Below, one piece after another: positions 16,527 through 28,692 of a stretch of 64,000 bases of DNA. The notes beneath the pieces are model-generated. The model searched no databases. It was given only the letters and a program-made list of their open reading frames with translations, and had not been told where the DNA came from. Made by a program: the position numbers and the translations under genes. Origin of the DNA: Asaia bogorensis (GTDB taxonomy: Bacteria; Pseudomonadota; Alphaproteobacteria; Acetobacterales; Acetobacteraceae); assembly GCA_945868845.1 (NCBI GenBank), contig CAMBMS010000005.1, forward strand, positions 62,001 through 126,000, in the 5' to 3' direction. Each line of letters opens with the position of its first letter. Position 1 is the first letter of the stretch.

Positions 16527-17374
16527 AGCAAAAATCGCATCGCGGCGACCAAACTTCCCACGCCATCAAATCTGGTCAATTTCACTCGCCGCGCCACCGG
16601 ATCCTCTTCGTGCAACCGCCGCGCCAACCGTTGCGCTACCCCGCAGATCACCGCCGTTTCCAACCGCAACCGCCGATCGCGCACGCGCCGGGGTAAATCC
16701 GCCGCCACCTTATTCCATGCCGCCACCCGATCCAGCATGGTGCCAAACACCTCCCGCAACCCCGGGCTCTCCCGCACCCCGCGCACATCCTCCACCGCCG
16801 CCCCGCTGGGTGAAAGGAATTCCAGCGGCAAATAGCTCCGGTCCAGCTCCACCAAATCGCGCGCGCAATCCTGCACATGGTTCAACACCTGCAATGACGC
16901 GCACAACGCATCAGACGGCGCATAGGTTTCCCTCCCTTCGCCATGCAAATCCAGCACATGTCGCCCCACCGGCATCGCCGAGTATCGGCAATATTCTTCC
17001 AGTTCTTCCCAACTGGCATAACGCGTCTTTACCGCATCCTGGCGAAACGCCACCAGCAGATCGCAAGCATGCGTCGCCACCACCCCAGTGGCCGCCAAGG
17101 ACGCTCGCAACCCCAACGCAGTGGACGAGCCATCATCGCGCCGCCCCAGCAGCACACCCTCCATCACGTCCAACCGGAAAATCTTATCCTCAGCCGCCAA
17201 TACCGGAGAATCCGCGATATCATCCGCGTTGCGTGCAAAACTATAAAACGCATGCATATGCGTGCGCAGATCGCGCCGGATCAGCCATGATCCCACCGGA
17301 AAATTTTCGTGCCCCCGGCCCTTCCCCGACCATTCCTCGACCGAACTCACAACACCGGTCCAGTATAAACCCAT
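16523..17374 (-). CDS. hpnC: Hydroxysqualene synthase HpnC
   Basis: 283 residues, squalene synthase-like enzyme turning presqualene diphosphate into hydroxysqualene. The motifs HENFPVGSWLIRRDLRTHM, FARNADDIADSP and NHVQDCARDLVELDRSYLP are present. The proposed start ATG 17374 gives MGLYWTGVVSSVEEWSGKGR; the open frame further upstream overlaps the hpnB remnant and is ignored. The true start could be slightly downstream. The N-terminus overlaps the last 28 nt of decayed hpnB. Confidence 0.9.
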   Translation of the reverse strand: MGLYWTGVVSSVEEWSGKGRGHENFPVGSWLIRRDLRTHMHAFYSFARNADDIADSPVLAAEDKIFRLDVMEGVLLGRRDDGSSTALGLRASLAATGVVATHACDLLVAFRQDAVKTRYASWEELEEYCRYSAMPVGRHVLDLHGEGRETYAPSDALCASLQVLNHVQDCARDLVELDRSYLPLEFLSPSGAAVEDVRGVRESPGLREVFGTMLDRVAAWNKVAADLPRRVRDRRLRLETAVICGVAQRLARRLHEEDPVARRVKLTRFDGVGSLVAAMRFLL

Positions 17375-17988
17375 CTTTTCCGCACCATCGCGCACCCCAA
17401 CCCGGAGCCGATCGTCGCCGCGGCAAAAGACTCCGCCACCAAAGGTAATGCCACGACCCAGGCCGGCGACAAGCCAAACCACCGTAAATTCGGCCAACAC
17501 AATACCGCCATTTCCGCCGAGGCCCGCTCTGCGCGGCTTTCGCAGCGCAACACCACTATTTTGGAAACCGATTCGATCCCGCCCCGCTCCACCCACGTCA
17601 CCAGCGCCGATAAATACCCTCGTCCATGCGCGACGTCCGCATCCATCAGTAAATATAATTCCGTCGCATCATCCGGCGCCGCCACCCCCTACACCACCGC
17701 CCACAACTTCCTGATCCACCCCTCCGGCCGCGCCGCGCCGAAGATCATCGTCAACCGAGAATCCCCTAACACACGCGCGATATCGCCAGCACCATCCATG
17801 GATCCATCGTCAACCAAAATAGTGGGAAATTTCCCCGCATCACCCTGCACCAACAGCGACCGCAGCACCGCGCCCACATGCGCCGCCTCATCACGCGCCG
17901 GCACCACCATGCAAACCGAGGGCACCACCGCCAGCACGCCACCCACCAGAACCACCCATGTCAAGATAGTAAATAAATCTATGCCCAA
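17347..17988 (-). pseudogene. hpnB: Decayed hopanoid glycosyltransferase gene hpnB
   Basis: HpnB is a family-2 membrane glycosyltransferase. Here the GT-A start is clear: VVPARDEAAHVGAVLRSLL, ILVDDGSMDGAGDIARVLGD and RPEGWIRKLWAVV. An in-frame TAG (17691-17689) follows where homologues read Gln. The same frame then continues with LYLLMDADVAHGRGYLSALV. After that, most of the catalytic middle and several membrane helices are missing, and a tail-like segment SPAWVVALPLVAESFAAATI ends at 17347. The N-terminal membrane anchor is also shortened. Stop plus deletions mean loss of function, while flanking hpnA and hpnC stay intact. Confidence 0.8.
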
Positions 17989-18004
17989 AAGACCCGAAAC
18001 GCCG

Positions 18005-19009
18005 TCACGCGCGCAGTATTCCGTTGGCACGCATCCATGCCACCGCATCCACCACGGCCTCCCGCGCCGGGCGTGGCACGAATCCCAATTCTCGTCGCGC
18101 CTTATCAGACGAATAAAACATCTTCTTCCGCGCTATCCGCAAATGATCGCGCGTTACCATCGGCTCCACCCCGAACCAGCGCGCCATCGCCTCGGAGCCG
18201 ATCGCCAGCGGCCACAACGCCGCCCCCGGCAATTGCACGAACGGCCCGCGCTTACCCGCGACTTCGCAAATCATCCGCACCAGATCGCCGAGCAGAAAAT
18301 TCTGCCCCCCCAGGATATATTTCTCCCCGATCCGCCCGCGCTCCAGTGCCAGCGCATGGCCCTCCGCCACATCGTCCACATGCACGACATTCAACCCGGT
18401 ATCCAAATAGACCGGCATCCGCCCGGCCGCCGCCTCGCGAATCATCTTACCAGTCGGCGTGGGCTTGATATCGCGCGGCCCCACCGGTGCCGCCGGGTTT
18501 ACGATCACCACCGGCGCACCCTCATCACGCACCAGTTCCAACACCGCCTGCTCTGCGCGGTATTTCGACTGCCTGTAAACGCTGATCAGGTTGGCCTGGC
18601 TTGCCGGCGAGGTTTCATCTGCAATCCCCCCATCGCCCGGCGTCCCCAACGCGGCAACGGAGCTGCAATAGACCATCCGCTCTACACCCGCCGCGCGCCC
18701 CGCGCGCAGCATAGCGACTGACCCCGCCACATTCGCCGCCATCATCGCCTCGGGGTCCGGCACCCAGATGCGATAATCCGCCGCCACATGAAACACATAC
18801 CGACACCCCGAAGCGGCTCGCGCCAGCGATCCGGGATCGCTCAAATCCCCGATCACCATTTCGGCCTCCAGCCCCACAAGATTGCGCCGGTCGCTATTTG
18901 CCCGCGCCAGCACCCGCAACCGATGCCCGCGCGCCGCCAGCACCCTCGCCACGGCGGAGCCAACAAACCCCGTCGCCCCCGTTACCAAACTCAGTGGCCG
19001 ATCCAACAC
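18005..19009 (-). CDS. hpnA: Hopanoid-associated sugar epimerase HpnA
   Basis: 334-residue extended SDR. The NAD(P) motif is GATGFVGSAVA at residues 10-20 and the catalytic YxxxK is YRQSK, preceded by the catalytic Ser in MVYCSSVAALG. HpnA heads hopanoid operons in many Proteobacteria and is thought to act on side-chain sugar or the ribosyl intermediate. The promoter should lie in 19010-19060, just beside the copA remnant. It reads into decayed hpnB and then hpnC, D and E. Confidence 0.92.
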   Translation of the reverse strand: MLDRPLSLVTGATGFVGSAVARVLAARGHRLRVLARANSDRRNLVGLEAEMVIGDLSDPGSLARAASGCRYVFHVAADYRIWVPDPEAMMAANVAGSVAMLRAGRAAGVERMVYCSSVAALGTPGDGGIADETSPASQANLISVYRQSKYRAEQAVLELVRDEGAPVVIVNPAAPVGPRDIKPTPTGKMIREAAAGRMPVYLDTGLNVVHVDDVAEGHALALERGRIGEKYILGGQNFLLGDLVRMICEVAGKRGPFVQLPGAALWPLAIGSEAMARWFGVEPMVTRDHLRIARKKMFYSSDKARRELGFVPRPAREAVVDAVAWMRANGILRA

Positions 19010-19069
19010 CTTTATCCTATTTCATCTTCCGCTCTATAGCCCGTTCTCCCCGCTCTGGTGTAGAGCCGG

Positions 19070-19192
19070 GCCGGGGTGCTGTACCCAAGCTTGGGATTGC
19101 TCCTCAGCCCGATTGTCGCCGCGGCGGCGATGGTGCTCAGTTCGGTCTCGGTGATTGCAAACGCGCTGCGGCTGTGCCGCTTGCAGCTATGA
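19070..19192 (+). pseudogene. copA: 3-prime end of a copper P-type ATPase gene
   Basis: In one plus-strand frame 19070-19192 reads [20 protein letters not shown], then [20 protein letters not shown] and a TGA. This is the last transmembrane hairpin and C-terminus of CopA-type Cu(I) ATPases. A TAG at 19061-19063 and no further homology upstream show that only the last 40 codons remain. It sits directly against the hpnA promoter region and just before the metal-efflux genes, so it marks a recombination edge. Confidence 0.75.
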
Positions 19193-19262
19193 CGGCACAA
19201 GGCAGCCCATCCATTTATCTTTACCTCATGGACGAACTGCACTATGCGGCCATAGGACAGCC

Positions 19263-19703
19263 ATGAAGTTCCGTCGCCTCATCCCTCTGTGCCTTTGGCT
19301 ATCGACCATCATGCTGATGGCTGTGGGGATACTCGTGCCCGGGGCGGCGTCGGCTCATCAAGGGAATGGTGAGGAGCGCGGGGAGCGCGAACTCTCTGTT
19401 TTTCAGGCGCCTTTCGATGCTGCGCCGCTGATTATCCATGATGACCTGGCGAACACCTTGCTCCACGTCGGCGAGCCGCTGACCGCGTCTCAATCATTCC
19501 TCGTGACACAGCCGGATGGAGAACGCGGCTGCGACGGGGCCGCATGCTGTGGAACGGGCCACGGATGCTGTGTCGCCTACCTGACCAGCTGGGATGATCC
19601 CTCGCCGCCGCCTACGGGCAACCGACCTGCTATCGCCCTCGCCGGCGCCCCGCCAGGTCGTGATACGTCCGCACTGCCGGAACCGCCCAGACCCTTCCGC
19701 TGA
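19263..19703 (+). CDS. Exported Cys/His-rich protein of the metal-efflux operon
   Basis: 146 residues with a signal peptide (positively charged start, hydrophobic 8-28, AASA cleavage near residue 31). The middle has a tight cluster Cys90, Cys95, Cys96, His100, Cys102, Cys103 (CDGAACCGTGHGCC), which looks able to bind soft metals. The C-terminus is proline-rich. I do not recognise the family. It is the first gene of the block ending with the RND permease (64-nt gap to the adaptor), so a periplasmic metal-binding or sensing role is inferred. Confidence 0.65.
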   Translation: MKFRRLIPLCLWLSTIMLMAVGILVPGAASAHQGNGEERGERELSVFQAPFDAAPLIIHDDLANTLLHVGEPLTASQSFLVTQPDGERGCDGAACCGTGHGCCVAYLTSWDDPSPPPTGNRPAIALAGAPPGRDTSALPEPPRPFR

Positions 19704-19766
19704 TCCATTCACCGCGCCCTGACACGGTGCGGCGCCTTGCCTTGAACAGCTGGAAGAGGTTTCCAC

Positions 19767-21407
19767 ATGAGTCGCGGTTGTTTGCCGGCCCTCTGGGCTG
19801 CTCTGTTGCTCGCCACCGTCATTGCGCCAGCCGTGGCGCATGAGGGGCATGACCACGATGCCCCACCGGCGCCGCAGTCTACCGCTTCCGCACCACGCGC
19901 AGAGACACAGTCCAATACTGTCGAACTGGTGGTCATCGCCCGGGGGGCCGAGCTCGAACTTTATGTTGATGACTTCCGAACCAATGCCCCGATCGACAAT
20001 GCGGCGGTCGAGGTGGAGACCCCAGCAGGTCCTGGGGTAGCCAAGCCTGAATCCGGTCGCTCCTATCGTCTGACCGCCCCATGGGTGCTCAAGCCGGGAC
20101 GGCATGACCTTATCGTGACGGTCTTGGCCGGCACGACTCTGGAGGTGTTGCCGGTCACACTGACAATTCCTGAGCCGCCGCCGACGTCATCCCAGGCTGC
20201 GCCCGGTATCGTCAGTGCGGCGCAAGCTGCGGTGGGAGCGATGCAGGCTCACTTGCCGGGTGGGCCAGTCGGCATAGGCATCGGCTTTGGCGCGGGTGCG
20301 CTGGTGATGTGGCTCTTGCAGCGCCGCCGACGCCTGACCGTACCAGTTGTCGTTCTGGCGCTGTTTGCCACGGCGACGGCCGTCCAAGCCCAGGATGTAG
20401 CGAAGGTGGTGGTGCGCGACCAGGCCCAGCGCCTGCCGGACGGCAGCCTGTTCGTGCCCAAGGCCAGCCAGCGCATCCTTGCATTGCGCACTGAGATGGC
20501 CGGAGCGGCCCGGCATGCGCGAACCGTGGAACTTCCCGGGCGCATCATCCCTGACCCTAACGCCAGTGGCTATGTTCAGACGGCGATCAGTGGCCGTTTG
20601 GCGGCGCCGCCGGGCGGCTTTCCTCGGCTCGGCACCCAGGTGCGTGCCGGCGACGTCCTGGCGCTGGTCGCACCACCGTTCCAGGCGATCGATGCCTCGA
20701 ACATCCGCCAGCAAGCCAGCGAGATCGACCAGCAGATCGCCATTGTCGAGCGTCGGCTGGCACGCCTGCGTACCCTGCGCGAAATCGTGCCGCGCACCCA
20801 AGCGGAGGATGCGGAGACCGAGTTGCGCGGTCTGCGCGAACGACGCGCCAGCCTGGACCAGGTCCGCCGCGAGCCGGAGCCGCTGATCGCACCGATTGAC
20901 GGCGTGATCGCGACCAGCGCGGCTGCGGCGGGCCGTATCGCCGATCCCGGCATGGTGGTGTTCCAGATTGTCGATCCGAGGCAATTGTGGGTGGAGGCAC
21001 TGCAGTTCGAGGCCCTAGGTAAACCGCAACAGGCGAGCGCAGTCCTCCCGGATGGACGTATTGCGCCGCTGGCTTTCCGAGGTTCCGGCCTTGCCGGTCC
21101 AGGCCAAGCAATCCCGTTACATTTCGCGATCACCAGCGATTTGAGTGGGCTGCGCGTAGGCCAACTTGTGACCGTCCTGGCGGAAACAGAAGCGACACAC
21201 GAAGGTCTGGCTCTGCCGCGCTCCGCCGTGCTGCGTGGGTCGAGCGGGGTGGCTATCGTCTACGAGCACAGCGCCGCCGAGCTATTCCGCCCGCACGAGG
21301 TACGGACTGCGCCTATCAACGGCGATCGCGTGCTGGTGGTGGATGGGCTCAAACCGGGCCAGCGTATCGTGACGCAAGGTGCCGAATTGCTGAACCAGAT
21401 CCGCTGA
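19767..21407 (+). CDS. Fused periplasmic adaptor of a heavy-metal RND pump
   Basis: 546 residues. Residues 1-24 are a signal peptide followed at once by HEGHDHD (25-31), a likely metal site. A beta-rich domain of about 110 residues follows, then a membrane helix around 168-185 ending in RRRR. A second hydrophobic stretch (191-207) ends in AVQAQ, resembling another signal-peptidase site. The rest is a CzcB/CusB-type HlyD adaptor: barrel-sandwich halves around a coiled coil ([17 protein letters not shown]) and the [11 protein letters not shown] strand. The layout suggests fusion of a separate membrane-anchored metal protein to an adaptor with its own signal. Confidence 0.82.
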   Translation: MSRGCLPALWAALLLATVIAPAVAHEGHDHDAPPAPQSTASAPRAETQSNTVELVVIARGAELELYVDDFRTNAPIDNAAVEVETPAGPGVAKPESGRSYRLTAPWVLKPGRHDLIVTVLAGTTLEVLPVTLTIPEPPPTSSQAAPGIVSAAQAAVGAMQAHLPGGPVGIGIGFGAGALVMWLLQRRRRLTVPVVVLALFATATAVQAQDVAKVVVRDQAQRLPDGSLFVPKASQRILALRTEMAGAARHARTVELPGRIIPDPNASGYVQTAISGRLAAPPGGFPRLGTQVRAGDVLALVAPPFQAIDASNIRQQASEIDQQIAIVERRLARLRTLREIVPRTQAEDAETELRGLRERRASLDQVRREPEPLIAPIDGVIATSAAAAGRIADPGMVVFQIVDPRQLWVEALQFEALGKPQQASAVLPDGRIAPLAFRGSGLAGPGQAIPLHFAITSDLSGLRVGQLVTVLAETEATHEGLALPRSAVLRGSSGVAIVYEHSAAELFRPHEVRTAPINGDRVLVVDGLKPGQRIVTQGAELLNQIR

Positions 21408-21417
21408 GGCACGGGCA

Positions 21418-24400
21418 ATGTTCACCTTTATGGTCACCCAGTCGCTTCGCAACCGCGTCCTGGTGCTGGCGATCGCCTTGGTTTTGCTGGGCTATGGCGG
21501 CTTCGTCGCCACCCGCCTACCCGTCGACGTCTTTCCCGACCTCAACCGACCCACTGTGACATTGATGACCGAGGCCGAAGGCCTTGCGCCGCCAGAGGTG
21601 GAGCAACTGGTCACCTATCCGATCGAGACTCAGATGAACGGCCTGCCAGGGGTGTCGCGCGTGCGCTCGGTGTCCGGCATCGGCCTGTCGATCGTCTATG
21701 TCGAATTCGACTGGGGCACGGACATATACCGCAACCGCCAGCAGATCGCCGAACGGCTGACCCTGGTGCGTGCCCAGTTACCGGCCACCGCCGTGCCGCA
21801 GATGGGTCCGATCTCGTCGATCATGGGCCAGATCGTGCTGGCCGCGGTGACCGCGCCGGAAGGCGTCTCGCCGATGGCGGTGCGCGAGGCCGCCGACTTC
21901 ATCATCCGTCCGCGCCTGCTCACCATTCCCGGCGTGGCTCAAGTGACCCCGATCGGCGGCGAGGTGCGCCAGTTCCGTGTCGCCCCCAACCCAGCCGCGA
22001 TGCGTGCGCTGGGTGTCACGCTGGAACAGGTTGAACGGGCCCTCGCCCAGTTCGGCACGAACTCAGGTGGGGGCTATGCCGACCAGCATGCCCGCGAATA
22101 CCTGATCCGCAATATCGGCCGCACCTTGAGCCTGGAGGCATTGCGCCAGCTCGTCGTGTCGAACACCGACGGCAGCCCGATCCACCTGCGCCAACTGGCG
22201 GATGTTTCCTACGCCGCGCGCTTCAAGCGCGGCGAGGCCGGCTATATGGGTAAGCCGTCGGTCCTCATCTCGGTCGAGAAGCAGCCGGACATCGACACGG
22301 TGCGCCTGACCCGGGAGGTCGAGACGGCGCTCGCCGAACTGTCACACACGCTTCCCTCGGGCATCCGGGCCGACAACATCCTGTTCCGCCAGGCCAACTT
22401 CATCGAGACCTCGATTGTCAACGTACGCACCGTTCTGCTGGAAGCGACGGCAGTGGTTGCGGTGGTCCTATTCGCCGTCCTGCTGAACGTCCGCACCACA
22501 GTCATCTCGCTGACCGCGATCCCAGTGTCGATCCTGACTGCGGCTATCGTCTTCCATTTTGCGGGCCTGTCGATCAACACCATGACGCTGGGCGGGCTGG
22601 CGATCGCCATCGGCGAACTGATCGACGACGCGGTGGTCGACGTGGAGAACATCTTCCGCCGCCTGCGCGAGAACCGTGCCTCGGCCGAGCCTTTGCCGGT
22701 GTTTGACGTGGTGGTGGCAGCCAGCCAGGAGGTCCGCTCCGGCATCGTCTATGCAACCATGATCATCGTGTTGGTCTTCGTCCCGCTGTTCGCGCTGACC
22801 GGCATCGAGGGCCGCCTATTTGCCCCTCTGGGACAGGCCTACATCATCTCGATCCTGGCTAGCCTGCTGGTGTCGATCACGCTGACGCCAGTCATGGCCT
22901 TTTACCTGCTGCCGTCCATGCGCCGGCTGGACCACCGCGAGGGCGCATTGGTGCGGGTGCTCAAGCGCGGCAATGCCGCAATGCTGCGCTGGGCCTTGCC
23001 GTGGCCGCGGCGCCTGCTGGCGTTGGCCGGCATCGCCGTGGTTGCCGCCGGAGTCGGTGCGAGCCAATTGCCGCGCGCCTTCCTTCCGCCGTTCAACGAG
23101 GGCACGTTGACCATCAACACTGTCTTCGATCCTGGAATCTCGCTGGCGGAGTCCAACCGCGTCGGCCTGATCGCCGAGCGGCTGATCATGCAGGTGCCGG
23201 AGGTCAAGGCGGTGGGCCGCCGCACCGGCCGTGCCGAGCTCGACGAGCACGCCGAAGGTGTTCACTCGTCGGAGATCGAGGTGGACCTGCATCGCGAGGG
23301 CCGGGGCAAGGATGCCATCATCGCTGACATCCGCGACCGGTTGGCAATCCTGCCAATGGCGGTGAATGTCGGCCAGCCGATCTCGCACCGCCTGGACCAC
23401 ATGCTGTCCGGCGTCCGCGCCCAGATCGCGGTCAAGATCTTCGGCGAGGATCTCGACACGTTGCGCAGTAGTGCAGAGGCGCTGCGCAAGCGGCTGGAAG
23501 CGATTCCGGGTGTGGTCGATCTCCAGGTCGAGAAGCAGGTGCGCATTCCGCAGCTCGAAATTAGCATCGACTACAACCGTGCCGCCCTTTACGGGGTGCA
23601 GCCGGCGATGATCACCGAGCAGCTGGAGCGCCTGTCGAACGGCCGTATCGTCTCGCGCTTACTGGACGGCAACCGGCGCTTCGATGTGGTGGTTCGCCTG
23701 CCAGATGCGGTGCGGACCACCGAAGGGCTGGCCAACCTGCTGATCGATACGCCGCATGGCTGGGTGCCGGTGCGGGCGATCGCCGATGTGCGTGAGACCG
23801 ATGGCCCCAACCAGATCCTGCGCGAGAACGGTAAGCGCCGCCTGGTGGTCTTCGCCAACGCTGCCGGCGGCAGCGACATGGCCGCGATCATCGCCACCAT
23901 CCGAGCGGAGTTGGTAGGCGTAGCTCTTCCCACGGGCGTGTTTGTCAGCCTGGAGGGCACGTTCCAGGCGCAGGAGGAGGCGAGCCGCACCATCGCCGCT
24001 CTGTCGGTCGTCTCGCTTCTGATGATGTTCGCGATCCTCTACAGCCGCTACCGCTCGGCCGTGCTGGCAATGATCATCATGGGCAGCGTGCCGCTTGCCC
24101 TCATTGGCAGCGTGGTCGCGCTTTGGCTGGCGGGGCAACCCCTGTCGGTCGCCTCCATGATCGGCTTCATCACGCTGACCGGCATCGCGGCGCGCAACGG
24201 CATCCTGAAGATCAGCCACTACATTAATCTGGCTGTGCACGAAGGAATGCCGTTCGGTCCCGACCTGGTCATCCGCGGCAGCCTGGAACGGATGACGCCG
24301 GTGCTGATGACGGCATTGTCAGCGGGCGTGGCCCTGGTGCCGTTGATGATTGACGCACACGCGCCGGGCAAGGAGATCCTCCACCCCGTGGCGGTGACGA

Positions 24401-24558
24401 TCTTTGGCGGCTTGGTCAGTGCCACACTGCTCGATGTCATTCTGACGCCAGCATTGTTCCTGCGATACGGGGAGCGCCCACTTCGCCGACTTGTCGCAGC
24501 ACGGCAAGAGTCCGGCACTTCGGTACCGGCCGCCAGCGCTCCGGCACCACTCTATTAA
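21418..24558 (+). CDS. CzcA/CusA-family heavy-metal efflux RND permease
   Basis: 1046 residues, full length for an HME-RND proton antiporter. TM1 is near residues 12-28, followed by the porter-domain start [15 protein letters not shown]. The TM4 relay motif reads [13 protein letters not shown] (around 400-412), with acidic residues used in proton transfer. It expels divalent or monovalent metal ions across both membranes with the adaptor encoded 10 nt upstream. No outer-membrane factor gene is present here. The metal cannot be told by eye; the flanking copA scrap and Cys/His-rich partner suit copper or silver. Confidence 0.9.
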   Translation: MFTFMVTQSLRNRVLVLAIALVLLGYGGFVATRLPVDVFPDLNRPTVTLMTEAEGLAPPEVEQLVTYPIETQMNGLPGVSRVRSVSGIGLSIVYVEFDWGTDIYRNRQQIAERLTLVRAQLPATAVPQMGPISSIMGQIVLAAVTAPEGVSPMAVREAADFIIRPRLLTIPGVAQVTPIGGEVRQFRVAPNPAAMRALGVTLEQVERALAQFGTNSGGGYADQHAREYLIRNIGRTLSLEALRQLVVSNTDGSPIHLRQLADVSYAARFKRGEAGYMGKPSVLISVEKQPDIDTVRLTREVETALAELSHTLPSGIRADNILFRQANFIETSIVNVRTVLLEATAVVAVVLFAVLLNVRTTVISLTAIPVSILTAAIVFHFAGLSINTMTLGGLAIAIGELIDDAVVDVENIFRRLRENRASAEPLPVFDVVVAASQEVRSGIVYATMIIVLVFVPLFALTGIEGRLFAPLGQAYIISILASLLVSITLTPVMAFYLLPSMRRLDHREGALVRVLKRGNAAMLRWALPWPRRLLALAGIAVVAAGVGASQLPRAFLPPFNEGTLTINTVFDPGISLAESNRVGLIAERLIMQVPEVKAVGRRTGRAELDEHAEGVHSSEIEVDLHREGRGKDAIIADIRDRLAILPMAVNVGQPISHRLDHMLSGVRAQIAVKIFGEDLDTLRSSAEALRKRLEAIPGVVDLQVEKQVRIPQLEISIDYNRAALYGVQPAMITEQLERLSNGRIVSRLLDGNRRFDVVVRLPDAVRTTEGLANLLIDTPHGWVPVRAIADVRETDGPNQILRENGKRRLVVFANAAGGSDMAAIIATIRAELVGVALPTGVFVSLEGTFQAQEEASRTIAALSVVSLLMMFAILYSRYRSAVLAMIIMGSVPLALIGSVVALWLAGQPLSVASMIGFITLTGIAARNGILKISHYINLAVHEGMPFGPDLVIRGSLERMTPVLMTALSAGVALVPLMIDAHAPGKEILHPVAVTIFGGLVSATLLDVILTPALFLRYGERPLRRLVAARQESGTSVPAASAPAPLY

Positions 24559-24582
24559 CCTACCGAACCGAAAGGCCTTACC

Positions 24583-24948
24583 ATGAAACGACGTTTCTTA
24601 ATTGCCGCCGGGTCTCTGGTCCCATCATGGGCTCTCGCTCATGAGCCCAGGACGGGCCCCCATGGTGGGGTCCTCGTGGATGCACGCCCCTACCATGTCG
24701 AGGTGACCGTGAAAGGCACAACGGTGGATGTCTATGTCAGTGATGGGAGCGACAGGCCCTTGCCGGCCATAGGCTTCAAGGCGACCGCCATCCTCACGAT
24801 TGATGGCAAGGCGCAGCGCATTGTCCTCGTGCCAGTCGACAGCAACCGATTGACTGGCCAGTTGGCATTTGCGGCGCAAGGGGCTTTGAAGGGTGCAGTC
24901 CTGTTGACCGCCCCAGACGGGAAAACGACCCAGGCAAAGATCGATTGA
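24583..24948 (+). CDS. Small periplasmic protein of the metal-efflux operon
   Basis: 121 residues with a signal peptide (residues 1-19, ending ALA) and mature start HEPRTGPHGG, which offers two histidines and a free N-terminal His. The rest is a predicted beta-sandwich with no cysteines. A ribosome site (GAAAGG) precedes the ATG, 24 nt after the permease gene. The family is not named by me. The position at the end of the efflux operon suggests a periplasmic metal-binding helper. Confidence 0.7.
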   Translation: MKRRFLIAAGSLVPSWALAHEPRTGPHGGVLVDARPYHVEVTVKGTTVDVYVSDGSDRPLPAIGFKATAILTIDGKAQRIVLVPVDSNRLTGQLAFAAQGALKGAVLLTAPDGKTTQAKID

Positions 24949-25020
24949 TGTCGGCCGATCGAACTCGCCGCTGCGTGTTCGTGCGGCATCGTGTGGGCAG
25001 CCACTTAGATTCGGGAGATC

Positions 25021-25140
25021 ACCATTAAGTCTCTTTTTCCTTATATTTTTACCGCAGGATGAAGTTTAGCTTTCTAAATTTTCTAGATTGAGAAATTGAA
25101 GAATTTTTATAGAAGACGATCTTCTAGTAAAACCCCTTAC
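25021..25140. other. AT-rich spacer at right edge of metal-efflux block
   Basis: By hand count 36 of 120 bases are G or C (30 percent), against roughly 60 percent in the neighbourhood. No reading frame or gene was recognised. It contains several A/T runs and the hairpin described next. It lies between the last efflux gene and the convergent isocitrate dehydrogenase gene. It may be imported DNA or a promoter region for the transcript that ends at the terminator at 25273-25300. Confidence 0.6.
25110..25126. repeat. TAGAAGA-CGA-TCTTCTA hairpin
   Basis: Perfect 7+7 inverted repeat with a 3-base centre, inside the AT-rich spacer. It is followed by GTAAAA and not by a T-run, so it is not an obvious terminator. 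It could be an operator or an RNA hairpin. Confidence 0.4.
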
Positions 25141-25272
25141 AACCGCACGGTCAGGCACGAATGGCTAGACCGACACACCATTGAAACCATTGGGGAGGGA
25201 CAGGGCTAGGCCACACAATGGCTCTAGGTTTACAACAATGATCGCCCGAACATGGACATCGGCTGCATAACA

Positions 25273-25300
25273 CCCGCCCTGATAATCAAGGCGGGTTTTT
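25273..25300 (+). terminator. Rho-independent terminator
   Basis: CCCGCC (25273-25278) pairs with GGCGGG (25290-25295), with TGA/TCA pairs inside the loop, followed by TTTTT. It acts on plus-strand transcription. The last plus-strand gene ends 325 nt earlier at 24948, so it may end the efflux operon or an unannotated RNA starting in the AT-rich spacer. Confidence 0.75.
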
Positions 25301-25342
25301 ATTGAATATACGGAATTGCTCAGCCCACCGCCAAATGCCGTC

Positions 25343-27604
<2,262 letters not shown>

Positions 27605-27798
27605 CTAGAGTATACCCTGCCGCGCTGAACAATTCACGAATGCGGCGGCCTTGTCGCACCCGATGCCGGTAAGGGCAAGTTCTCCACCACCGCCCACCCG
27701 GCACCGCGTGCGCATCCCCGGGGCGAAACGCCGCCGCGCTTGAGGCTGCCGCGCATGGGATGGTGACACAGCGCGCCAGCACGGGTTGAATACACATC

Positions 27799-28692
27799 AT
27801 GGACCTGCCCGTCACCCAAGTCCCGATCGCCGCCTTCGCCGCTCCAGCCCCGTTCGTGCTGCGCGCGCCGGCAACGCGGAGCGCTCCACTGCTGTTCGCC
27901 TCGCCGCATTCCGGGCGCGACTACCCGCCCGATTTCATTGCCGCCGCCAGGCTGGACACCATCGGCCTGCGCCGCAGCGAAGACAGTTTCGTCGACGACC
28001 TGTTCGCCGCCGCCCCCGCCCATGGCGCGCCGCTGCTCGCCGCCTCGTTCCCGCGCGCCTATTGCGATGCCAACCGCGAAGCCTGGGAGCTCGACCCCGC
28101 CATGTTCGCCGAGCCCCTGCCCGACTGGGTGAACACTACCAGCCCGCGCGTCGGCGCCGGCCTCGGCACCATCGCCCGCGTGGTTTCCACCGGCGAGGTA
28201 ATCTATCGCGAAAAACTCCCCTTCGCCGAGGCGCAGCACCGCGTGCGTGCATGCTGGCAGCCCTTCCACGACGCGCTGGGCACGACCATCGCGGACACCA
28301 TCGCGCTTTTCGGCACCTGTTTGCTGATCGATTGCCATTCCATGCCCGCCCATGCCGGCACCTCGCGCCACGGCGCGGGTCCGGCTGATATCGTGCTGGG
28401 TGATGCCTATGGCACCGCCTGCGCGCCCGCCATCACCGCCCTGGTGGAACGCGAACTCCGCAGCCTCGGCTATGCGGTGCGGCGCAACGATCCCTATGCC
28501 GGCGGCTACATCACCCGCCATTACGGCCGCCCGCGCGACGGCGTGCATGTGCTACAACTGGAGCTTGCCCGCGGCCTTTATATGGACGAAGCGACGATCC
28601 AGCCCAGCAAACGCTTCCCCATCATGCGCCGCCACATGGAAAAACTGATTTCCGTCCTAGCTCGCGCCGCGCCCGCTCTGCTGGCGCGCTGA
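27799..28692 (+). CDS. N-formylglutamate amidohydrolase
   Basis: 297 residues. Family motifs are SPHSGRDYPPDF near residue 35, SEDSFVDDLF, ADAN-like FPRAYCDANREAWELDP, LIDCHSMPAH near 180 and GGYITRHYGRP near 235. It hydrolyses N-formylglutamate to formate and glutamate at the end of one histidine-degradation route, or acts on other N-formyl amino acids. No hut genes adjoin. It is divergent from the isocitrate dehydrogenase gene with a 230-nt gap that holds no other gene. Confidence 0.88.
   Translation: MDLPVTQVPIAAFAAPAPFVLRAPATRSAPLLFASPHSGRDYPPDFIAAARLDTIGLRRSEDSFVDDLFAAAPAHGAPLLAASFPRAYCDANREAWELDPAMFAEPLPDWVNTTSPRVGAGLGTIARVVSTGEVIYREKLPFAEAQHRVRACWQPFHDALGTTIADTIALFGTCLLIDCHSMPAHAGTSRHGAGPADIVLGDAYGTACAPAITALVERELRSLGYAVRRNDPYAGGYITRHYGRPRDGVHVLQLELARGLYMDEATIQPSKRFPIMRRHMEKLISVLARAAPALLAR

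Noticed and set aside
16523-17596. Long hpnC reading frame beginning at 17596.
   Set aside because: The first 74 codons lie antisense or frame-shifted over the hpnB remnant and lack homology; ATG 17374 fits the enzyme length.
19012-19242. Minus-strand frame of 76 codons between hpnA and the efflux block.
   Set aside because: It is the antisense shadow of the copA C-terminal remnant read on the plus strand.
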